DNA from: a bacterium | GTDB taxonomy: Bacteria; Acidobacteriota; Thermoanaerobaculia; Multivoradales; JAHEKO01 | DNA length: 49,527 nt | Direction: 5' to 3' | Assembly (NCBI GenBank): GCA_024224155.1 | Contig: JAAENP010000284.1 | Coordinates: 1-49,527, forward strand | Part shown: positions 33,118 through 42,959 of the stretch, in pieces | Position numbering within the stretch: position 1 is the first letter of the stretch | Layout of the letters: the number at the start of each line of letters is the position of its first letter | The notes under the pieces: model-generated | Seen by the model: only the letters and a program-made list of their open reading frames with translations | Databases searched by the model: none | What the model was told of the DNA's origin: nothing | Translations under genes and position numbers: made by a program

Positions 33118-35829
33118 ATGGAAGCGAACGACAAAGTCGTGACCCTTGATTCTTCATTCCCCCCGAGCGATATCGATCCCCAGGAAACCCGCGAATGGAA
33201 GGACGCCCTCGCCGAGGTCATCGAGCGTGACGGGCCGGCGCGAGCGCACTTCTTGATCGAGGCGCTGGTCGAGAAGGCACGCCGCACCGGGGCCTACCTA
33301 CCCTTCAACGCCACCACCGCCTACATCAACACGATTCCACCGCACCAGGAAGCCAGACGCGCCGGCGACCCATCGCTCGAGCGGCGGATCAAGTCGATCA
33401 TTCGCTGGAACGCAATGGCCATGGTGGTCAAGGCAAATCGCAAGGGCGGCGGATTGGGCGGCCACATTGCCAGCTACCAATCGGTAGCCAACCTCTTCGA
33501 AGTCGGGTTCAATCACTTCTTTCACGCGCCCAGCGACGAGCACGGTGGCGATCTCGTCATGTTCCAGGGGCACAGCTCACCGGGCGTCTATGCCCGGGCC
33601 TTTCTGGAGGGGCGGATCACAGAGGAGCAGCTCAACCACTTCCGCGAGGAGGTGGGCGGCAACGGCCTCTCGTCGTACCCCCATCCGTGGCTGATGCCGG
33701 GCTTCTGGCAGTTCCCGACGGTGTCAATGGGACTGACTTCGATCTCGGCCATCTATCAGGCCCGCTTCATGAAGTACCTGCACAACCGTGGTCTCGTCGA
33801 CACCGAGGGTCGCAAAGTCTGGGCGTTTCTGGGCGATGGCGAAATGGACGAGCCGGAATCGCTGGGTGCGATCTCGCTGGCCACCCGCGAGAAGCTCGAC
33901 AATCTGATCTTTGTCATCAACTGCAACCTCCAGCGCCTCGACGGACCGGTACGCGGCAACGGCAAGATCATTCAGGAGCTGGAAGCCGTGTTTCGGGGCG
34001 CCGGCTGGAACGTGATCAAGGTCGTGTGGGGCTCGAACTGGGACCCGCTGATCGCGCGAGACCAGTCGGGCCTCCTGCGCCGGCGAATGGAAGAGGTCGT
34101 CGACGGTGAGTACCAGGCCTTCGCCGCCAACGACGGTGCCTTCGTGCGTGAGAACTTCTTCGGCAAATACCCGGAGCTCAAAGAAATGGTCGCCGACATG
34201 TCGGACGAGGACCTCTGGCGCTTGAAGCGCGGTGGCCACGATCCGCAAAAGGTCTACGCCGCCTACGCGGCGGCCGTAAAGCACGAAGGTCGGCCGACGG
34301 TGATCCTGGCGAAGACCATCAAAGGCTACGGCATGGGCGAAGCCGGCGAAGGCCAGAACATCACGCACCAGCAGAAGAAGATCGGAGAGGAAGCGCTCCG
34401 GCACTTCCGGGACCGCTTCAACATTCCGATCACCGAAGAACAGCTCGATGATCTTCCGTTCTACAAGCCCGCCGAGGACAGCGCCCCGATCCGCTATCTG
34501 CGCGAGCGCCGGGAGGCCCTCGGCGGGTACCTTCCGGCGAGAAACATCCGCGCTTCAAGGCTCGAAGTTCCGGAGCTCTCGAGCCTGAGCGTCCTTCTCG
34601 AGGGCAGCGGCGAACGGGAGCTCTCAACCACCATGGCCTTTGTCCGCATCCTGATGACGCTGACGCGGGACAAGCAGATCAAGGATCGCGTGGTACCGAT
34701 CGTGGCCGACGAGGCACGCACGTTCGGCATGGAGGGAATGTTCAGGCAGGTCGGTATTTACGCGTCCACGGGCCAGCTCTACACCCCCGAGGACCGCGAC
34801 CAGCTTGCCTACTACCGAGAAGAGAAGCACGGCCAGATGCTCCAAGAAGGTATCAACGAAGCCGGAGCCCTGTGCTCGTGGATCGCCGCCGGTACTTCCT
34901 ACGCCAACCACGGCCTTCACATGATTCCCTTTTTCATCTTCTATTCGATGTTCGGATTTCAGCGGGTCGGGGACCTCATTTGGCAGGCGGGCGACATGCG
35001 CGCCCGCGGATTCCTCATGGGGGCGACTTCCGGGCGAACCACTTTGAACGGCGAGGGACTTCAGCACCAGGACGGACACAGCCATCTCGTCGCCGCCACG
35101 GTTCCGACATGCCGGGCCTATGACCCGACCTACGGCTACGAGCTCGCCGTGATCATCCAGGACGGTTTGCGCCGGATGTATTCGGAAGACGAAGACACCT
35201 TCTACTACATCACGTTGTTGAATGAGAACTATCCGCACGGGACCCTGCCCGAAGGTTCTGTCGAGGGCATCTGCAAGGGGATGTACAGGTTGCGGGAAGC
35301 CGAGGGCGGTCATGCCGGCACTGGCGCCGATACGCCGTGGGCGCAGCTGCTCGGTTCCGGGGCCATTCTGCGCGAGGTCGAAGCCGCGGCCGAGTTGCTG
35401 CGCAACGACTTCGGGGTCGCGGCCGACGTTTGGAGCGTGCCCAGCTTCAACCAGCTGCGGCGAGACGGCGTCGAGGTAGAGCGCTGGAATCGGCTGCACC
35501 CGGAGGACGAGCCGAGGCGGAGTTATGTCGACACGCTGCTCGGCCCGACCGAAGGACCGGTGATCGCGGCTACCGACTACGTTCGTTCATTTGCCGAACA
35601 GATCAGGCCATTCGTGCCGCGCCGGTACGTCACCCTGGGTACCGACGGATTCGGACGGAGCGACACCCGGGAGCGGTTGCGGGCGTTTTTCGAAGTCGAT
35701 CGGCGCCACGTCGCGGTTGCTGCTCTCAAGGCGCTTGCCGACGAAGGAGCCGTGCCGCCGGCGAAGGTCGCGGAGGCCATCGGTCGGTACGAGATCGAGA
35801 CACGGGGTCCGGAGCCCTGGAAGGTCTAG
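33118..35829 (+). CDS. aceE: Pyruvate dehydrogenase E1, homodimeric type
   Basis: A 903-residue thiamine-diphosphate enzyme that decarboxylates pyruvate and acetylates the E2 lipoyl group. The diphosphate motif GDGEMDEPESLGAISLATRE and the following NCNLQRLDGPVRGNGK are nearly identical to the E. coli E1. The transketolase-like central and C-terminal domains follow (FFIFYSMFGFQRVGDLIWQAGD, YVTLGTDGFGRSDTR). The start is ATG 33118; ATG 33085 is in frame. It heads an E1-E2-E3 operon with a ten-base gap to aceF. Confidence 0.97.
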   Translation: MEANDKVVTLDSSFPPSDIDPQETREWKDALAEVIERDGPARAHFLIEALVEKARRTGAYLPFNATTAYINTIPPHQEARRAGDPSLERRIKSIIRWNAMAMVVKANRKGGGLGGHIASYQSVANLFEVGFNHFFHAPSDEHGGDLVMFQGHSSPGVYARAFLEGRITEEQLNHFREEVGGNGLSSYPHPWLMPGFWQFPTVSMGLTSISAIYQARFMKYLHNRGLVDTEGRKVWAFLGDGEMDEPESLGAISLATREKLDNLIFVINCNLQRLDGPVRGNGKIIQELEAVFRGAGWNVIKVVWGSNWDPLIARDQSGLLRRRMEEVVDGEYQAFAANDGAFVRENFFGKYPELKEMVADMSDEDLWRLKRGGHDPQKVYAAYAAAVKHEGRPTVILAKTIKGYGMGEAGEGQNITHQQKKIGEEALRHFRDRFNIPITEEQLDDLPFYKPAEDSAPIRYLRERREALGGYLPARNIRASRLEVPELSSLSVLLEGSGERELSTTMAFVRILMTLTRDKQIKDRVVPIVADEARTFGMEGMFRQVGIYASTGQLYTPEDRDQLAYYREEKHGQMLQEGINEAGALCSWIAAGTSYANHGLHMIPFFIFYSMFGFQRVGDLIWQAGDMRARGFLMGATSGRTTLNGEGLQHQDGHSHLVAATVPTCRAYDPTYGYELAVIIQDGLRRMYSEDEDTFYYITLLNENYPHGTLPEGSVEGICKGMYRLREAEGGHAGTGADTPWAQLLGSGAILREVEAAAELLRNDFGVAADVWSVPSFNQLRRDGVEVERWNRLHPEDEPRRSYVDTLLGPTEGPVIAATDYVRSFAEQIRPFVPRRYVTLGTDGFGRSDTRERLRAFFEVDRRHVAVAALKALADEGAVPPAKVAEAIGRYEIETRGPEPWKV

Positions 35830-35839
35830 CGGCGAGGGC

Positions 35840-37177
35840 ATGCCGGAACTACGAGAAGTCACCATCCCTGACATTGGAGACATCGACGAGGTCGATGTCG
35901 TCGAGGTGTTGGTTGCCAGCGGAGACCAGGTCAAACAAGACGACTCGCTGATCTCACTCGAGAGCGACAAGGCGACCATGGACGTACCGGCGCCGTTTGC
36001 AGGTACCGTGCGCGAGGTCAAGGTGAAGGCGGGTGACAAGGTGCGCGAGGGGAGTACCATTCTGATGCTCGAGGTAGCGGCGGGCGAGAGCGAGGAGCCG
36101 GCTGCCGAGGCCGCGGCCCCGCCGGCTCCGGCGCCTCCGAAGGCCGCGCCGGCGCCCGAGCTAGAGAGCTCTCAAGAGCGGCCTAAGCCGATCGAGCAGA
36201 CGACTCCGAGCCCGGTACCGGGTCCGGCCACAGCGCCACCCCCGCCGTCGCCCGAGCCGATGTCCCCGCCGAACGACTTCTCCAAGGTCTACGCCTCGCC
36301 GGCGGTGCGTCGGTTCGCGCGCGAGCTGGGCGTTGATCTCAGCCGCGTTCGCGGTACCGGCCGCAAGGCGAGAATTCTCAAGGAGGATGTGGAGAGGTTC
36401 GTCAAGGAATCGCTGTCCAAGCCGACGGCTCGGGCCGGAGCTGTCGCGGTCGAGCTTCCGGTGATCGATTTTTCGACCTTCGGGGAGATCGAGCGCCAGC
36501 CTCTCACGCGCATCCAGAAGATCTCGGGGCCGAGCCTGACCCGGAGCTGGCTGACGATTCCGCATGTCACCCAGCACGATGAGAGCGACATCACCGAGCT
36601 CGAGGCCTTTCGACAGGAGCACAAGACCCGGGCCAAAGAACAGGGCTTCAGCCTGACGCCGCTGGCTTTCGTCATGAAAGCGGTGGTGGCGGCGCTCAAG
36701 GAGTTTCCCCGCGTCAATGCGTCACTCGATGCCGACGGTGAACAACTCGTGGTCAAGAAGTACTACCACCTGGGTGTCGCGGTGGACACACCCGAAGGGC
36801 TGGTAGTTCCGGTGATTCGTGACGTCGATCGGAAGAGCGTGTTCGATCTCGCACGCGAGTTGGCCGAGGTCAGCGCCCAGGCGCGCGAGCGCAAGCTCAA
36901 ACCCGACCAGGTCCGAGGCGCGAGTTTCACGGTGTCGAGCCTGGGCGGTATCGGTGGAACCTTTTTTACGCCAATCGTCAACTGGCCCGAGGTGGCGATT
37001 CTCGGTGTTTCCAGATCGCGCCAACAAGCGGTCTGGAACGGCGAGTCCTTCGAGCCGCGATTGATTCTGCCGCTCTCGCTTTCCTACGACCACCGGGTGA
37101 TCGATGGCGCCATGGCCGTGCGCTTTACGACCTATCTGAGCCAGGTGCTCTCCGACATCCGTAGATTGATTCTGTGA
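35840..37177 (+). CDS. aceF: Pyruvate dehydrogenase E2, dihydrolipoyl acetyltransferase
   Basis: A 445-residue E2. One lipoyl domain (residues 1-80) carries the lipoylated Lys in LESDKATMDVP. A long Ala/Pro linker follows, then the E1/E3-binding domain (YASPAVRRFARELGVDLSRVRGTGRKARILKEDV), and the catalytic core ending in SYDHRVIDGA, where the His is catalytic. Proteobacterial AceF often has two or three lipoyl domains; here the E3 subunit supplies another. The stop overlaps the next start (TGATG). Confidence 0.96.
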   Translation: MPELREVTIPDIGDIDEVDVVEVLVASGDQVKQDDSLISLESDKATMDVPAPFAGTVREVKVKAGDKVREGSTILMLEVAAGESEEPAAEAAAPPAPAPPKAAPAPELESSQERPKPIEQTTPSPVPGPATAPPPPSPEPMSPPNDFSKVYASPAVRRFARELGVDLSRVRGTGRKARILKEDVERFVKESLSKPTARAGAVAVELPVIDFSTFGEIERQPLTRIQKISGPSLTRSWLTIPHVTQHDESDITELEAFRQEHKTRAKEQGFSLTPLAFVMKAVVAALKEFPRVNASLDADGEQLVVKKYYHLGVAVDTPEGLVVPVIRDVDRKSVFDLARELAEVSAQARERKLKPDQVRGASFTVSSLGGIGGTFFTPIVNWPEVAILGVSRSRQQAVWNGESFEPRLILPLSLSYDHRVIDGAMAVRFTTYLSQVLSDIRRLIL

Positions 37178-38985
37178 TGGACCACCTGAGCGAAGTCCGG
37201 GTTCCCGATCTGGGCACCGACGACTCCGTCGACGTTGTCGAAGTCCTGGTCGCCGCCGGCGACCAGATTGCTCTCGAAGACAGCCTGATCACGCTCGAAA
37301 GCGACAAGGCCTCGATGGACGTGCCGTCGCCGGTGGCCGGCAAAGTGCGCGAGCTCAAGGTCAAGCGGGGCGACACGATCACGCAGGGCTCCTTGATCCT
37401 GCTCATGGAGGTCACAGAGGAGGCGGCGTCCGAGTTTCTGGAGATGCCCTCCGAGAGCGCCGGGTCGGCGACGCGGGACGAGTCCTCGGCGCACTTCTCG
37501 GCAGAGCCATCCGCTGCCGAACGGATCGATCCGGCGGCGTCGGTTTCCCCGGCTTCCGCCACCGCAGCCGAGACCTACGACACCGATCTGGTGGTCATCG
37601 GTGCCGGTGTCGGCGGCTACACGGCCGCCTTCCGAGCCGCCGATCTGGGGCTGCGAGTCACGCTGATCGAGCGCTATCCGGTGCTCGGCGGCGTATGCCT
37701 CAACGTAGGCTGCATTCCTTCCAAAGCCCTGCTTCATGTGGCGGAGGTCGTGCACGAGGCGGGGGCTCTTGCCGAGCACGGCGTGTCGTTCGGCCCTCCC
37801 GAAGTTGACTTGGATCGTCTGCGCTCGTGGAAAACCGAGGTGGTCGGCCGATTGACCGGTGGGTTGAGAGCGCTCGCCAAAAGGCGAAACGTGCGGGTGG
37901 TAGAGGGCACCGCCCAGTTCGCAGGCCCGCACGAGATCGAGATCGACGGCTCTGACGAACTGCAGAAACTGAGCTTCGCCCAGGCGACCATCGCTGCCGG
38001 CTCCAGGGTCGTGAAGATCCCCGGCGTGCCCTACGATGATCCCCGAGTCATGGACTCGACCGACGCGCTCGAGTTGGCCGAGACACCCGAGAGCCTGTTG
38101 CTCGTGGGTGGCGGAATCATCGGACTCGAGATGGCCATGGTCTACGGCGCTTTGGGGACCAAGCTGACGGTTGTCGAGCTGTTGGATGGACTGATCCCGG
38201 GTTGCGATCGCGATCTGGTGAAGCCACTCGAGAAGCGCCTGCGTAAGGATCTCGACGCCGAGATCCACCTCGGCACCAAGGTAGCGGCTATAGAGAGCTC
38301 CGAGGCCGGGCTCATCGCCACTCTGGTTGGACCGGACTCATCGAAGTCCTCGACTTTCGACCGGGCCCTGATCGCGGTGGGCCGGCGCCCGAACGGTGAT
38401 TTGCTGAACGCCGGGGCAGCGGGCGTCGCGGTGGACGAGCGAGGCTTCATCGCCGTGGACCGATCGCAGCGCACGAACCAGCCGCACATCTACGCCATTG
38501 GCGACATTGTTGGGGAGCCGATGCTCGCTCACAAAGCGGCCCATCAGGCCAAGGTCGCTGCGGAGAACGCGGCGGGTGAGAAGAGTGCTTTCGACGCGCG
38601 CGCGATTCCGTCCGTCGCCTACACCGATCCCGAAATCGCCTGGGTGGGTCTCAGCGAGCTCGAGGCCAGAGAAACCGGGACCTCGTACGAGAAGGCTGTT
38701 TTCCCATGGTCGGCGAGTGGCCGGTCTCTCGGCATGGGTAGGACGGACGGCCGGACCAAGCTACTGTTCGACCCCGAGACGAAGCGGCTGCTCGGCGCCG
38801 GGATCGTGGGCCCGGGCGCCGGAGACTTGATCTCGGAGATTGCCCTGGCGATCGAAATGGATTGCGAGGCGACGGACCTGGCACTCACAATCCATCCGCA
38901 TCCGACCGTGTCCGAGACCATCGGCTTCGCCGCCGAGGCGTTCGAGGGTACGATCACCGACCTCTATTTGCCCAAGCGAAGATAG
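37177..38985 (+). CDS. lpd: Dihydrolipoyl dehydrogenase E3 with N-terminal lipoyl domain
   Basis: A 602-residue E3, about 125 residues longer than a plain lipoamide dehydrogenase because it begins with a lipoyl domain ([11 protein letters not shown], near-identical to that of E2) and a linker. The FAD motif [14 protein letters not shown], the redox disulfide [16 protein letters not shown], an NAD-binding glycine motif ([13 protein letters not shown]) and the catalytic HPHPTVSET are all present. It reoxidises dihydrolipoamide and reduces NAD+. Lipoyl-bearing E3 proteins are known in several bacteria. The start overlaps the aceF stop. Confidence 0.96.
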   Translation: MDHLSEVRVPDLGTDDSVDVVEVLVAAGDQIALEDSLITLESDKASMDVPSPVAGKVRELKVKRGDTITQGSLILLMEVTEEAASEFLEMPSESAGSATRDESSAHFSAEPSAAERIDPAASVSPASATAAETYDTDLVVIGAGVGGYTAAFRAADLGLRVTLIERYPVLGGVCLNVGCIPSKALLHVAEVVHEAGALAEHGVSFGPPEVDLDRLRSWKTEVVGRLTGGLRALAKRRNVRVVEGTAQFAGPHEIEIDGSDELQKLSFAQATIAAGSRVVKIPGVPYDDPRVMDSTDALELAETPESLLLVGGGIIGLEMAMVYGALGTKLTVVELLDGLIPGCDRDLVKPLEKRLRKDLDAEIHLGTKVAAIESSEAGLIATLVGPDSSKSSTFDRALIAVGRRPNGDLLNAGAAGVAVDERGFIAVDRSQRTNQPHIYAIGDIVGEPMLAHKAAHQAKVAAENAAGEKSAFDARAIPSVAYTDPEIAWVGLSELEARETGTSYEKAVFPWSASGRSLGMGRTDGRTKLLFDPETKRLLGAGIVGPGAGDLISEIALAIEMDCEATDLALTIHPHPTVSETIGFAAEAFEGTITDLYLPKRR

Positions 38986-39001
38986 ACCAGAGGAGAAGAC
39001 G

Positions 39002-39475
39002 ATGACTGCTACTGCAACGTTCGGAGCCGGATGCTTCTGGGGCGTGGAGGCGGCTTTTCGCCAAATCGAAGGAGTGGAAGATGCCGTCTCCGGCTACATG
39101 GGTGGCCATCTGGATAATCCGAGCTACGAGGACGTCTGTACGGACACGACCGGCCATGCGGAGGTCGTTCAGGTCGACTATGACCCCGACAAGACCTCCT
39201 ACGAAGAGTTGCTCGATGTCTTCTGGAGCAACCACGACCCGACCACATTGAACCGGCAGGGCCCGGATGTCGGCAAGCAGTATCGATCGGCGATCTTTTT
39301 TCACGACGAGGAGCAGCGCGAGAGGGCCGAACGCGCGATTGCAGAGCTCGACGCCAGTGACCGCTTTTCCGATCCGATCGTGACCGAGATCGCCCCGGCT
39401 CAGAAGTTTTGGCGCGCCGAGGAGTACCATCAGCGCTATCTCGAGAAGCGCGGCCTGAACACTTGCCGTCTGTGA
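39002..39475 (+). CDS. msrA: Peptide methionine (S)-S-oxide reductase
   Basis: A 157-residue MsrA that repairs oxidised methionine. The signature [12 protein letters not shown] has catalytic Cys11; Cys155 close to the C-terminus (NTCRL) is a likely resolving residue. SGYMGGH, VQVDYDP and [12 protein letters not shown] are family segments. AGGAG precedes ATG 39002. It follows the pyruvate dehydrogenase operon by 16 bases and may be co-transcribed. It has no signal peptide, so it works in the cytoplasm. Confidence 0.96.
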   Translation: MTATATFGAGCFWGVEAAFRQIEGVEDAVSGYMGGHLDNPSYEDVCTDTTGHAEVVQVDYDPDKTSYEELLDVFWSNHDPTTLNRQGPDVGKQYRSAIFFHDEEQRERAERAIAELDASDRFSDPIVTEIAPAQKFWRAEEYHQRYLEKRGLNTCRL

Positions 39476-39503
39476 ACGGACTTTGGTTGCGAGAAACCGG
39501 CTG

Positions 39504-40214
39504 ATGGGCTCGGAGGCTCTCGCCGGACGGCCGATCGCGCCGGGCAAGAGCGCCCGCGCGACGTTTGTCACGCGCGTCTATCTGCATCTGTTGGGCGCCA
39601 TCCTGGTGTTCGTGGCGTTCGAGGTGGCGCTCTTCAAATCGGGCGTTGCGGACAAGCTCGCGGGCGCGATGGCCGGAGTTCCGTGGGGCCTGATCCTGGC
39701 CGCGTTTTTGATGATCGCCTGGTTCGCGAGCCGGATGGCCTGGCGCCTCAGCTCACCTCTGGGCCAGTACGTTGGCCTGGGTCTCTACATCGTTGGCAAG
39801 GGGCTGATCTTCGTGCCCCTCCTCTACCGCGCCAACCATTGGGCGCCAGGCACGATCGAGCAGGCGGCGCAGGTGACGGTGATGGGTGCCGTTGGGTTGA
39901 CTCTGGTCGCCTGGACGTCCCGCAACGACTTCTCGTCTCTGAGATCGTTTCTCTACTGGGGTGGCATCATCGCGCTGATCCTAATCGTCGCTTCACTGGT
40001 CTTCGGTTGGCGGCTGGGGACCTGGTTCAGCGTCGCGATGATTGCTTTCTCGGGAGCGTCGATCCTCTACGACACCGCCGGTATCGCGCGTCGCTATCGG
40101 CGGCATCGCCGGCTTCGGACGCCGCGCCACGTGGGGGCGGCGCTGTCGCTGTTCGCCTCGGTCGGCATGATGTTCTGGTACGTGCTGCGGCTGACGACGC
40201 GGCTGCAGCGGTAG
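39504..40214 (+). CDS. Bax inhibitor-1-like multi-pass membrane protein
   Basis: A 236-residue inner-membrane protein with six to seven hydrophobic helices and a short basic tail. FVTRVYLHLLGAILVFVAFEVALF at the start and the IAFSGASILYDTAGIARRY segment, with its conserved acidic residue near the end, are typical of the BI-1/YccA family. The molecular role of bacterial members is poorly defined (membrane protease modulation or ion leak). ATG 39504 is preferred over TTG 39483; neither has a strong ribosome site. Confidence 0.8.
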   Translation: MGSEALAGRPIAPGKSARATFVTRVYLHLLGAILVFVAFEVALFKSGVADKLAGAMAGVPWGLILAAFLMIAWFASRMAWRLSSPLGQYVGLGLYIVGKGLIFVPLLYRANHWAPGTIEQAAQVTVMGAVGLTLVAWTSRNDFSSLRSFLYWGGIIALILIVASLVFGWRLGTWFSVAMIAFSGASILYDTAGIARRYRRHRRLRTPRHVGAALSLFASVGMMFWYVLRLTTRLQR

Positions 40215-40217
40215 ACC

Positions 40218-40257
40218 GGGGACACCATTCCGATGGTGTCCCCTCCCGACTGGTTTT
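40218..40257. repeat. Palindromic repeat copy 1, acting as a shared terminator
   Basis: GGGGACACCAT (40218-40228) pairs with ATGGTGTCCCC (40233-40243) across TCCG, followed by TCCCGACTGGTTTT. It lies between two convergent genes, where it can end transcription. The same sequence with a changed loop recurs at 47323-47361, including the 14-base 3' flank, so it is a dispersed repeat of REP type. Confidence 0.75.
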
Positions 40258-40268
40258 GCGCGCGGGTT

Positions 40269-40928
40269 CTACCGCGGAAGGGGATCCAGCAGACCGCCAT
40301 CCTCATCGAGCCTCGGGTAGCCGACGCCGCGGCGGCGGCAAAGATCCGCGAGCTCGGGGTACGCCCACTCGAACAGCTTGCGCGCGAACAGGTCCGAGTC
40401 CATGCGGCTCTTTGCGTAGAGCCCGGCGGCGGCTCGCTGGCGCATGGCTTCGAACAGGACCACGGCGGCGGCCACCGAGACGTTGAGGGAGGTTACGAAG
40501 CCAACCATAGGTATGCTGATTGTCGAATCGGCGACGGTCAGGGCCTCGGCGCTCAGACCGTCTTTCTCCTGGCCGAAGAGCACCGCCGTCGGCCGCGTGA
40601 AGTCGACGGTTCGGTAGTCGAGGGCGTCGGGGGCGGGGTGCGCGGCCAGAATCCTCAGACCCCTTCGCCCGAGGTCGTCGAGTCCCTCGGCGGTGGTTCC
40701 GTGAAGCTCGACTTCGACCCATTTGTCCGCGCCGCTCGCCGAGACCAGCGCGGTTCTGAGATCTCGATCGGGCACCACGGCGTGGGCTTGGTAGAGGCCG
40801 ACGGCATCGGCGGTCCTGAGCACCGCGGCGAAATTGTGGGGTTTGTGGACGTTCTCCAAGAGCACGGTCAAGTCGAGCTGGCGTCGTTCGAGAACCGCGC
40901 GAATTCGGTGAAACCGCTCGGGAGTCAT
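40269..40928 (-). CDS. trmH: TrmH-like SpoU-family tRNA 2'-O-methyltransferase
   Basis: A 219-residue knotted SAM-dependent methyltransferase, probably modifying G18 of tRNA. Family motifs are ENVHKPHNFAAVLRTADAVG, AVLFGQEKDGLS and SIPMVGFVTSLNVSVAAAV. The N-terminal MTPERFHRIRAVLERRQLDLTV is the usual TrmH start, so ATG 40928 is chosen although the frame is open for 41 more codons. It is convergent with the membrane-protein gene across the repeat-borne terminator and divergent from the TPR gene. Confidence 0.9.
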   Translation of the reverse strand: MTPERFHRIRAVLERRQLDLTVLLENVHKPHNFAAVLRTADAVGLYQAHAVVPDRDLRTALVSASGADKWVEVELHGTTAEGLDDLGRRGLRILAAHPAPDALDYRTVDFTRPTAVLFGQEKDGLSAEALTVADSTISIPMVGFVTSLNVSVAAAVVLFEAMRQRAAAGLYAKSRMDSDLFARKLFEWAYPELADLCRRRGVGYPRLDEDGGLLDPLPR

Positions 40929-41044
40929 GTTTCGTATGTTGTCAAAGTGGCTCGATCGAGCCGCCTCGGCGAGGCCGGGCGGACTAAGCGCGCTATGATT
41001 CGCGTCCAAGCGTGAAACCGATTGCCTGCAAGGAGCGTCAAGCC

Positions 41045-41764
41045 ATGCCAAGTAGCCTCAGCAAGCCCGCCCGGTTGGTCGATTTCTCCGGAAGACTCCT
41101 GATCGCGGCACTGTGTCTCGGCCTCGTTCTGCCGGCGACCGGCTGGGCCAGCGGGGGCTCTTCCAGCTTTCCCTCGACCCCCTCGGCTCCGGAAAGCCCG
41201 GAAACGAACGCCCAGAAGCACTACGAGCAGGGCCTCGCGCATCGCGACAAGGCCTGGGAGCTCGAGAAGAAGGCCGCCGAGGCGGAAGGAGCCGCGGCCG
41301 ACAAGCTCCTCAACAAGGCGACGAAGGAATACGGCAAAGCCGTGAAATTGCAGCGCAATGCCGTGACCGCGAATCCCCGCATGCATCAGGCATACAGCAG
41401 CCTCGGATACGCACTGCGCAAGACCGGCGAGTTCGACGAGTCCATCGAGGCCTACGACCGGGCTCTGACCCTGGCTCCGGGGTACACGGAGGCGATCGAG
41501 TATCGCGCCGAGGCCTATCTGGCGTTGAATCGACTGGAAAAGGCAAAGAGTGCCTACTTGACCTTGATGCGTGTCGATCAGGCCAGGGCCGATGAGCTCA
41601 TGACTGCCATGAAGAGATGGCTAGCGCAGAACGCGCAGAGCGAAAGCGGCTCGGCCGGGGTCTCCGAGGCCGACCTGGAAGAGTTCTCGAGTTGGGTGGA
41701 AGAGCGCGCCGACGTCGCCGGCCACGCGGCGATGCTCGGGCCCGCCCAGGCTCGCGACTGGTAG
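41045..41764 (+). CDS. Exported TPR-repeat protein
   Basis: A 239-residue protein with a signal peptide (LLIAALCLGLVLPATGWAS), a helical Ala/Glu/Lys region (DKAWELEKKAAEAEGAAADK) and about two to three TPR units, the clearest being AYSSLGYALRKTGEFDESIEAYDRALTLAPG. TPRs bind other proteins, so it is probably a periplasmic scaffold. AAGGAG precedes ATG 41045, and TATGAT at 40994-40999 could be a -10 box. The dihaem peroxidase gene follows closely and may be its partner. Confidence 0.8.
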   Translation: MPSSLSKPARLVDFSGRLLIAALCLGLVLPATGWASGGSSSFPSTPSAPESPETNAQKHYEQGLAHRDKAWELEKKAAEAEGAAADKLLNKATKEYGKAVKLQRNAVTANPRMHQAYSSLGYALRKTGEFDESIEAYDRALTLAPGYTEAIEYRAEAYLALNRLEKAKSAYLTLMRVDQARADELMTAMKRWLAQNAQSESGSAGVSEADLEEFSSWVEERADVAGHAAMLGPAQARDW

Positions 41765-41846
41765 GAGAGCAGCTATCCGTGCGCCGAGCCAGAGGGCCGG
41801 TTGGCGGAGTGTCGGCGGCCGGGCGCTGCTGAGACTCGCTCCAGCT

Positions 41847-42959
41847 GTGGCCTTGATCGCCTGCGGCACGATCGGACGGTCCGAGTTCGTGTCGCTCCCC
41901 TCTTCGGCTGTCGCGTTTTCCTGGCAATTGCCGGCGGGGTTTCCCGAGCCCCAAGTGCCGGGAGACAATCCCATGTCCGCCGCCAAGGTGCGGCTCGGAC
42001 GTCGGCTCTTCTACGATTCGCGGCTCTCGGGTTCCGGTGACTTTTCTTGCGCCGATTGCCACCGCCAGGAGCTGGCGTTTACCGACGGCCGCGGCAGGGC
42101 GCTTGGCGCAACCGGACAGACCCATCCCCGCAGCGCGATGAGTCTCACCAACGTCGCCTACAACGCGACCTACAACTGGGCGGATCCGAGTCTGGCGCGG
42201 CTCGAGCAGCAAGCGCTCAACCCCATGCTCAATCGGGATCCGGTCGAGCTCGGAATCGCCGGCCGGGAAGAAGAGGTCCTCGAGCGGCTCAGAAACGACG
42301 ACGTGACAAAGGCTCTGTTTCGAGAGGCCTTTCCGGAAGAGCAGATCTCGATCGATACCGTGACCCGGGCAATTGCCGCCTTCGAGCGCACGTTGATCTC
42401 GGGCAACTCGCCCTACGACCGCTACCTATTCTGGGACGAGCCGTTGGGCGACGCGGAAAAGCGCGGCATGGAGCTGTTCTCCTCCGAGCGGATGCGTTGT
42501 TCCGAGTGCCACTCGGGCTTGAACTTCTCGGGCCCGGTGCGAGCCGCCGTGGCTCCAGGCGCCGGCGGACCCGAGATCGGCAAGGTCGAGTCGGAGTTTC
42601 ACAACACCGGACTCTTCGATGAGGACGGCGCCGGCGCCTACCCGGCGCCCAATCGGGGGGTCTTCGAGATCACCAAGCTAGCCGAGGACATGGGGCGGTT
42701 TCGAGCGCCGACTCTGCGCAATATCGAGGTGACCGCGCCTTATATGCACGACGGCAGCCTCGCGACCCTCGGCGAGGTAGCTCTTTTCTACGCCAGCGGA
42801 GGCCGGGGGGCGGGCCGTACGAGCCCGCTCAAAAGCAAACTCCTGAGCGGTTTTGCTCTGACCGCTCAGGAGCAAGATGACTTGATTGCCTTCTTGGGGT
42901 CCTTGACCGATCGCGAGTTCCTGACCGACTCGCGGTTCGCGGCCCCCGAAGAGCCTTAG
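41847..42959 (+). CDS. Dihaem cytochrome c peroxidase/MauG-family protein
   Basis: A 370-residue (from GTG 41847) exported enzyme of the CcpA/MauG family with two haem sites, CADCH in SGDFSCADCHRQ and CSECH in MRCSECHSG, and family segments SLTNVAYNATYNW, RAIAAFERTL and PYMHDGSLATLGEV. It would reduce peroxide or oxidise a protein substrate in the periplasm. The N-terminus is uncertain: in-frame sequence before 41847 (ALLRLAPAVALIACG) looks like a lipoprotein signal without a start codon, whereas GTG 41779 behind AGGAG is in another frame that stops at 41832. A frameshift near 41815 would join them. Confidence 0.85.
   Translation: MALIACGTIGRSEFVSLPSSAVAFSWQLPAGFPEPQVPGDNPMSAAKVRLGRRLFYDSRLSGSGDFSCADCHRQELAFTDGRGRALGATGQTHPRSAMSLTNVAYNATYNWADPSLARLEQQALNPMLNRDPVELGIAGREEEVLERLRNDDVTKALFREAFPEEQISIDTVTRAIAAFERTLISGNSPYDRYLFWDEPLGDAEKRGMELFSSERMRCSECHSGLNFSGPVRAAVAPGAGGPEIGKVESEFHNTGLFDEDGAGAYPAPNRGVFEITKLAEDMGRFRAPTLRNIEVTAPYMHDGSLATLGEVALFYASGGRGAGRTSPLKSKLLSGFALTAQEQDDLIAFLGSLTDREFLTDSRFAAPEEP

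Noticed and set aside
37132-38268. Long minus-strand open frame opposite the lipoamide dehydrogenase gene
   Set aside because: Antisense shadow of a complete, well-recognised E3 gene; no family motifs.
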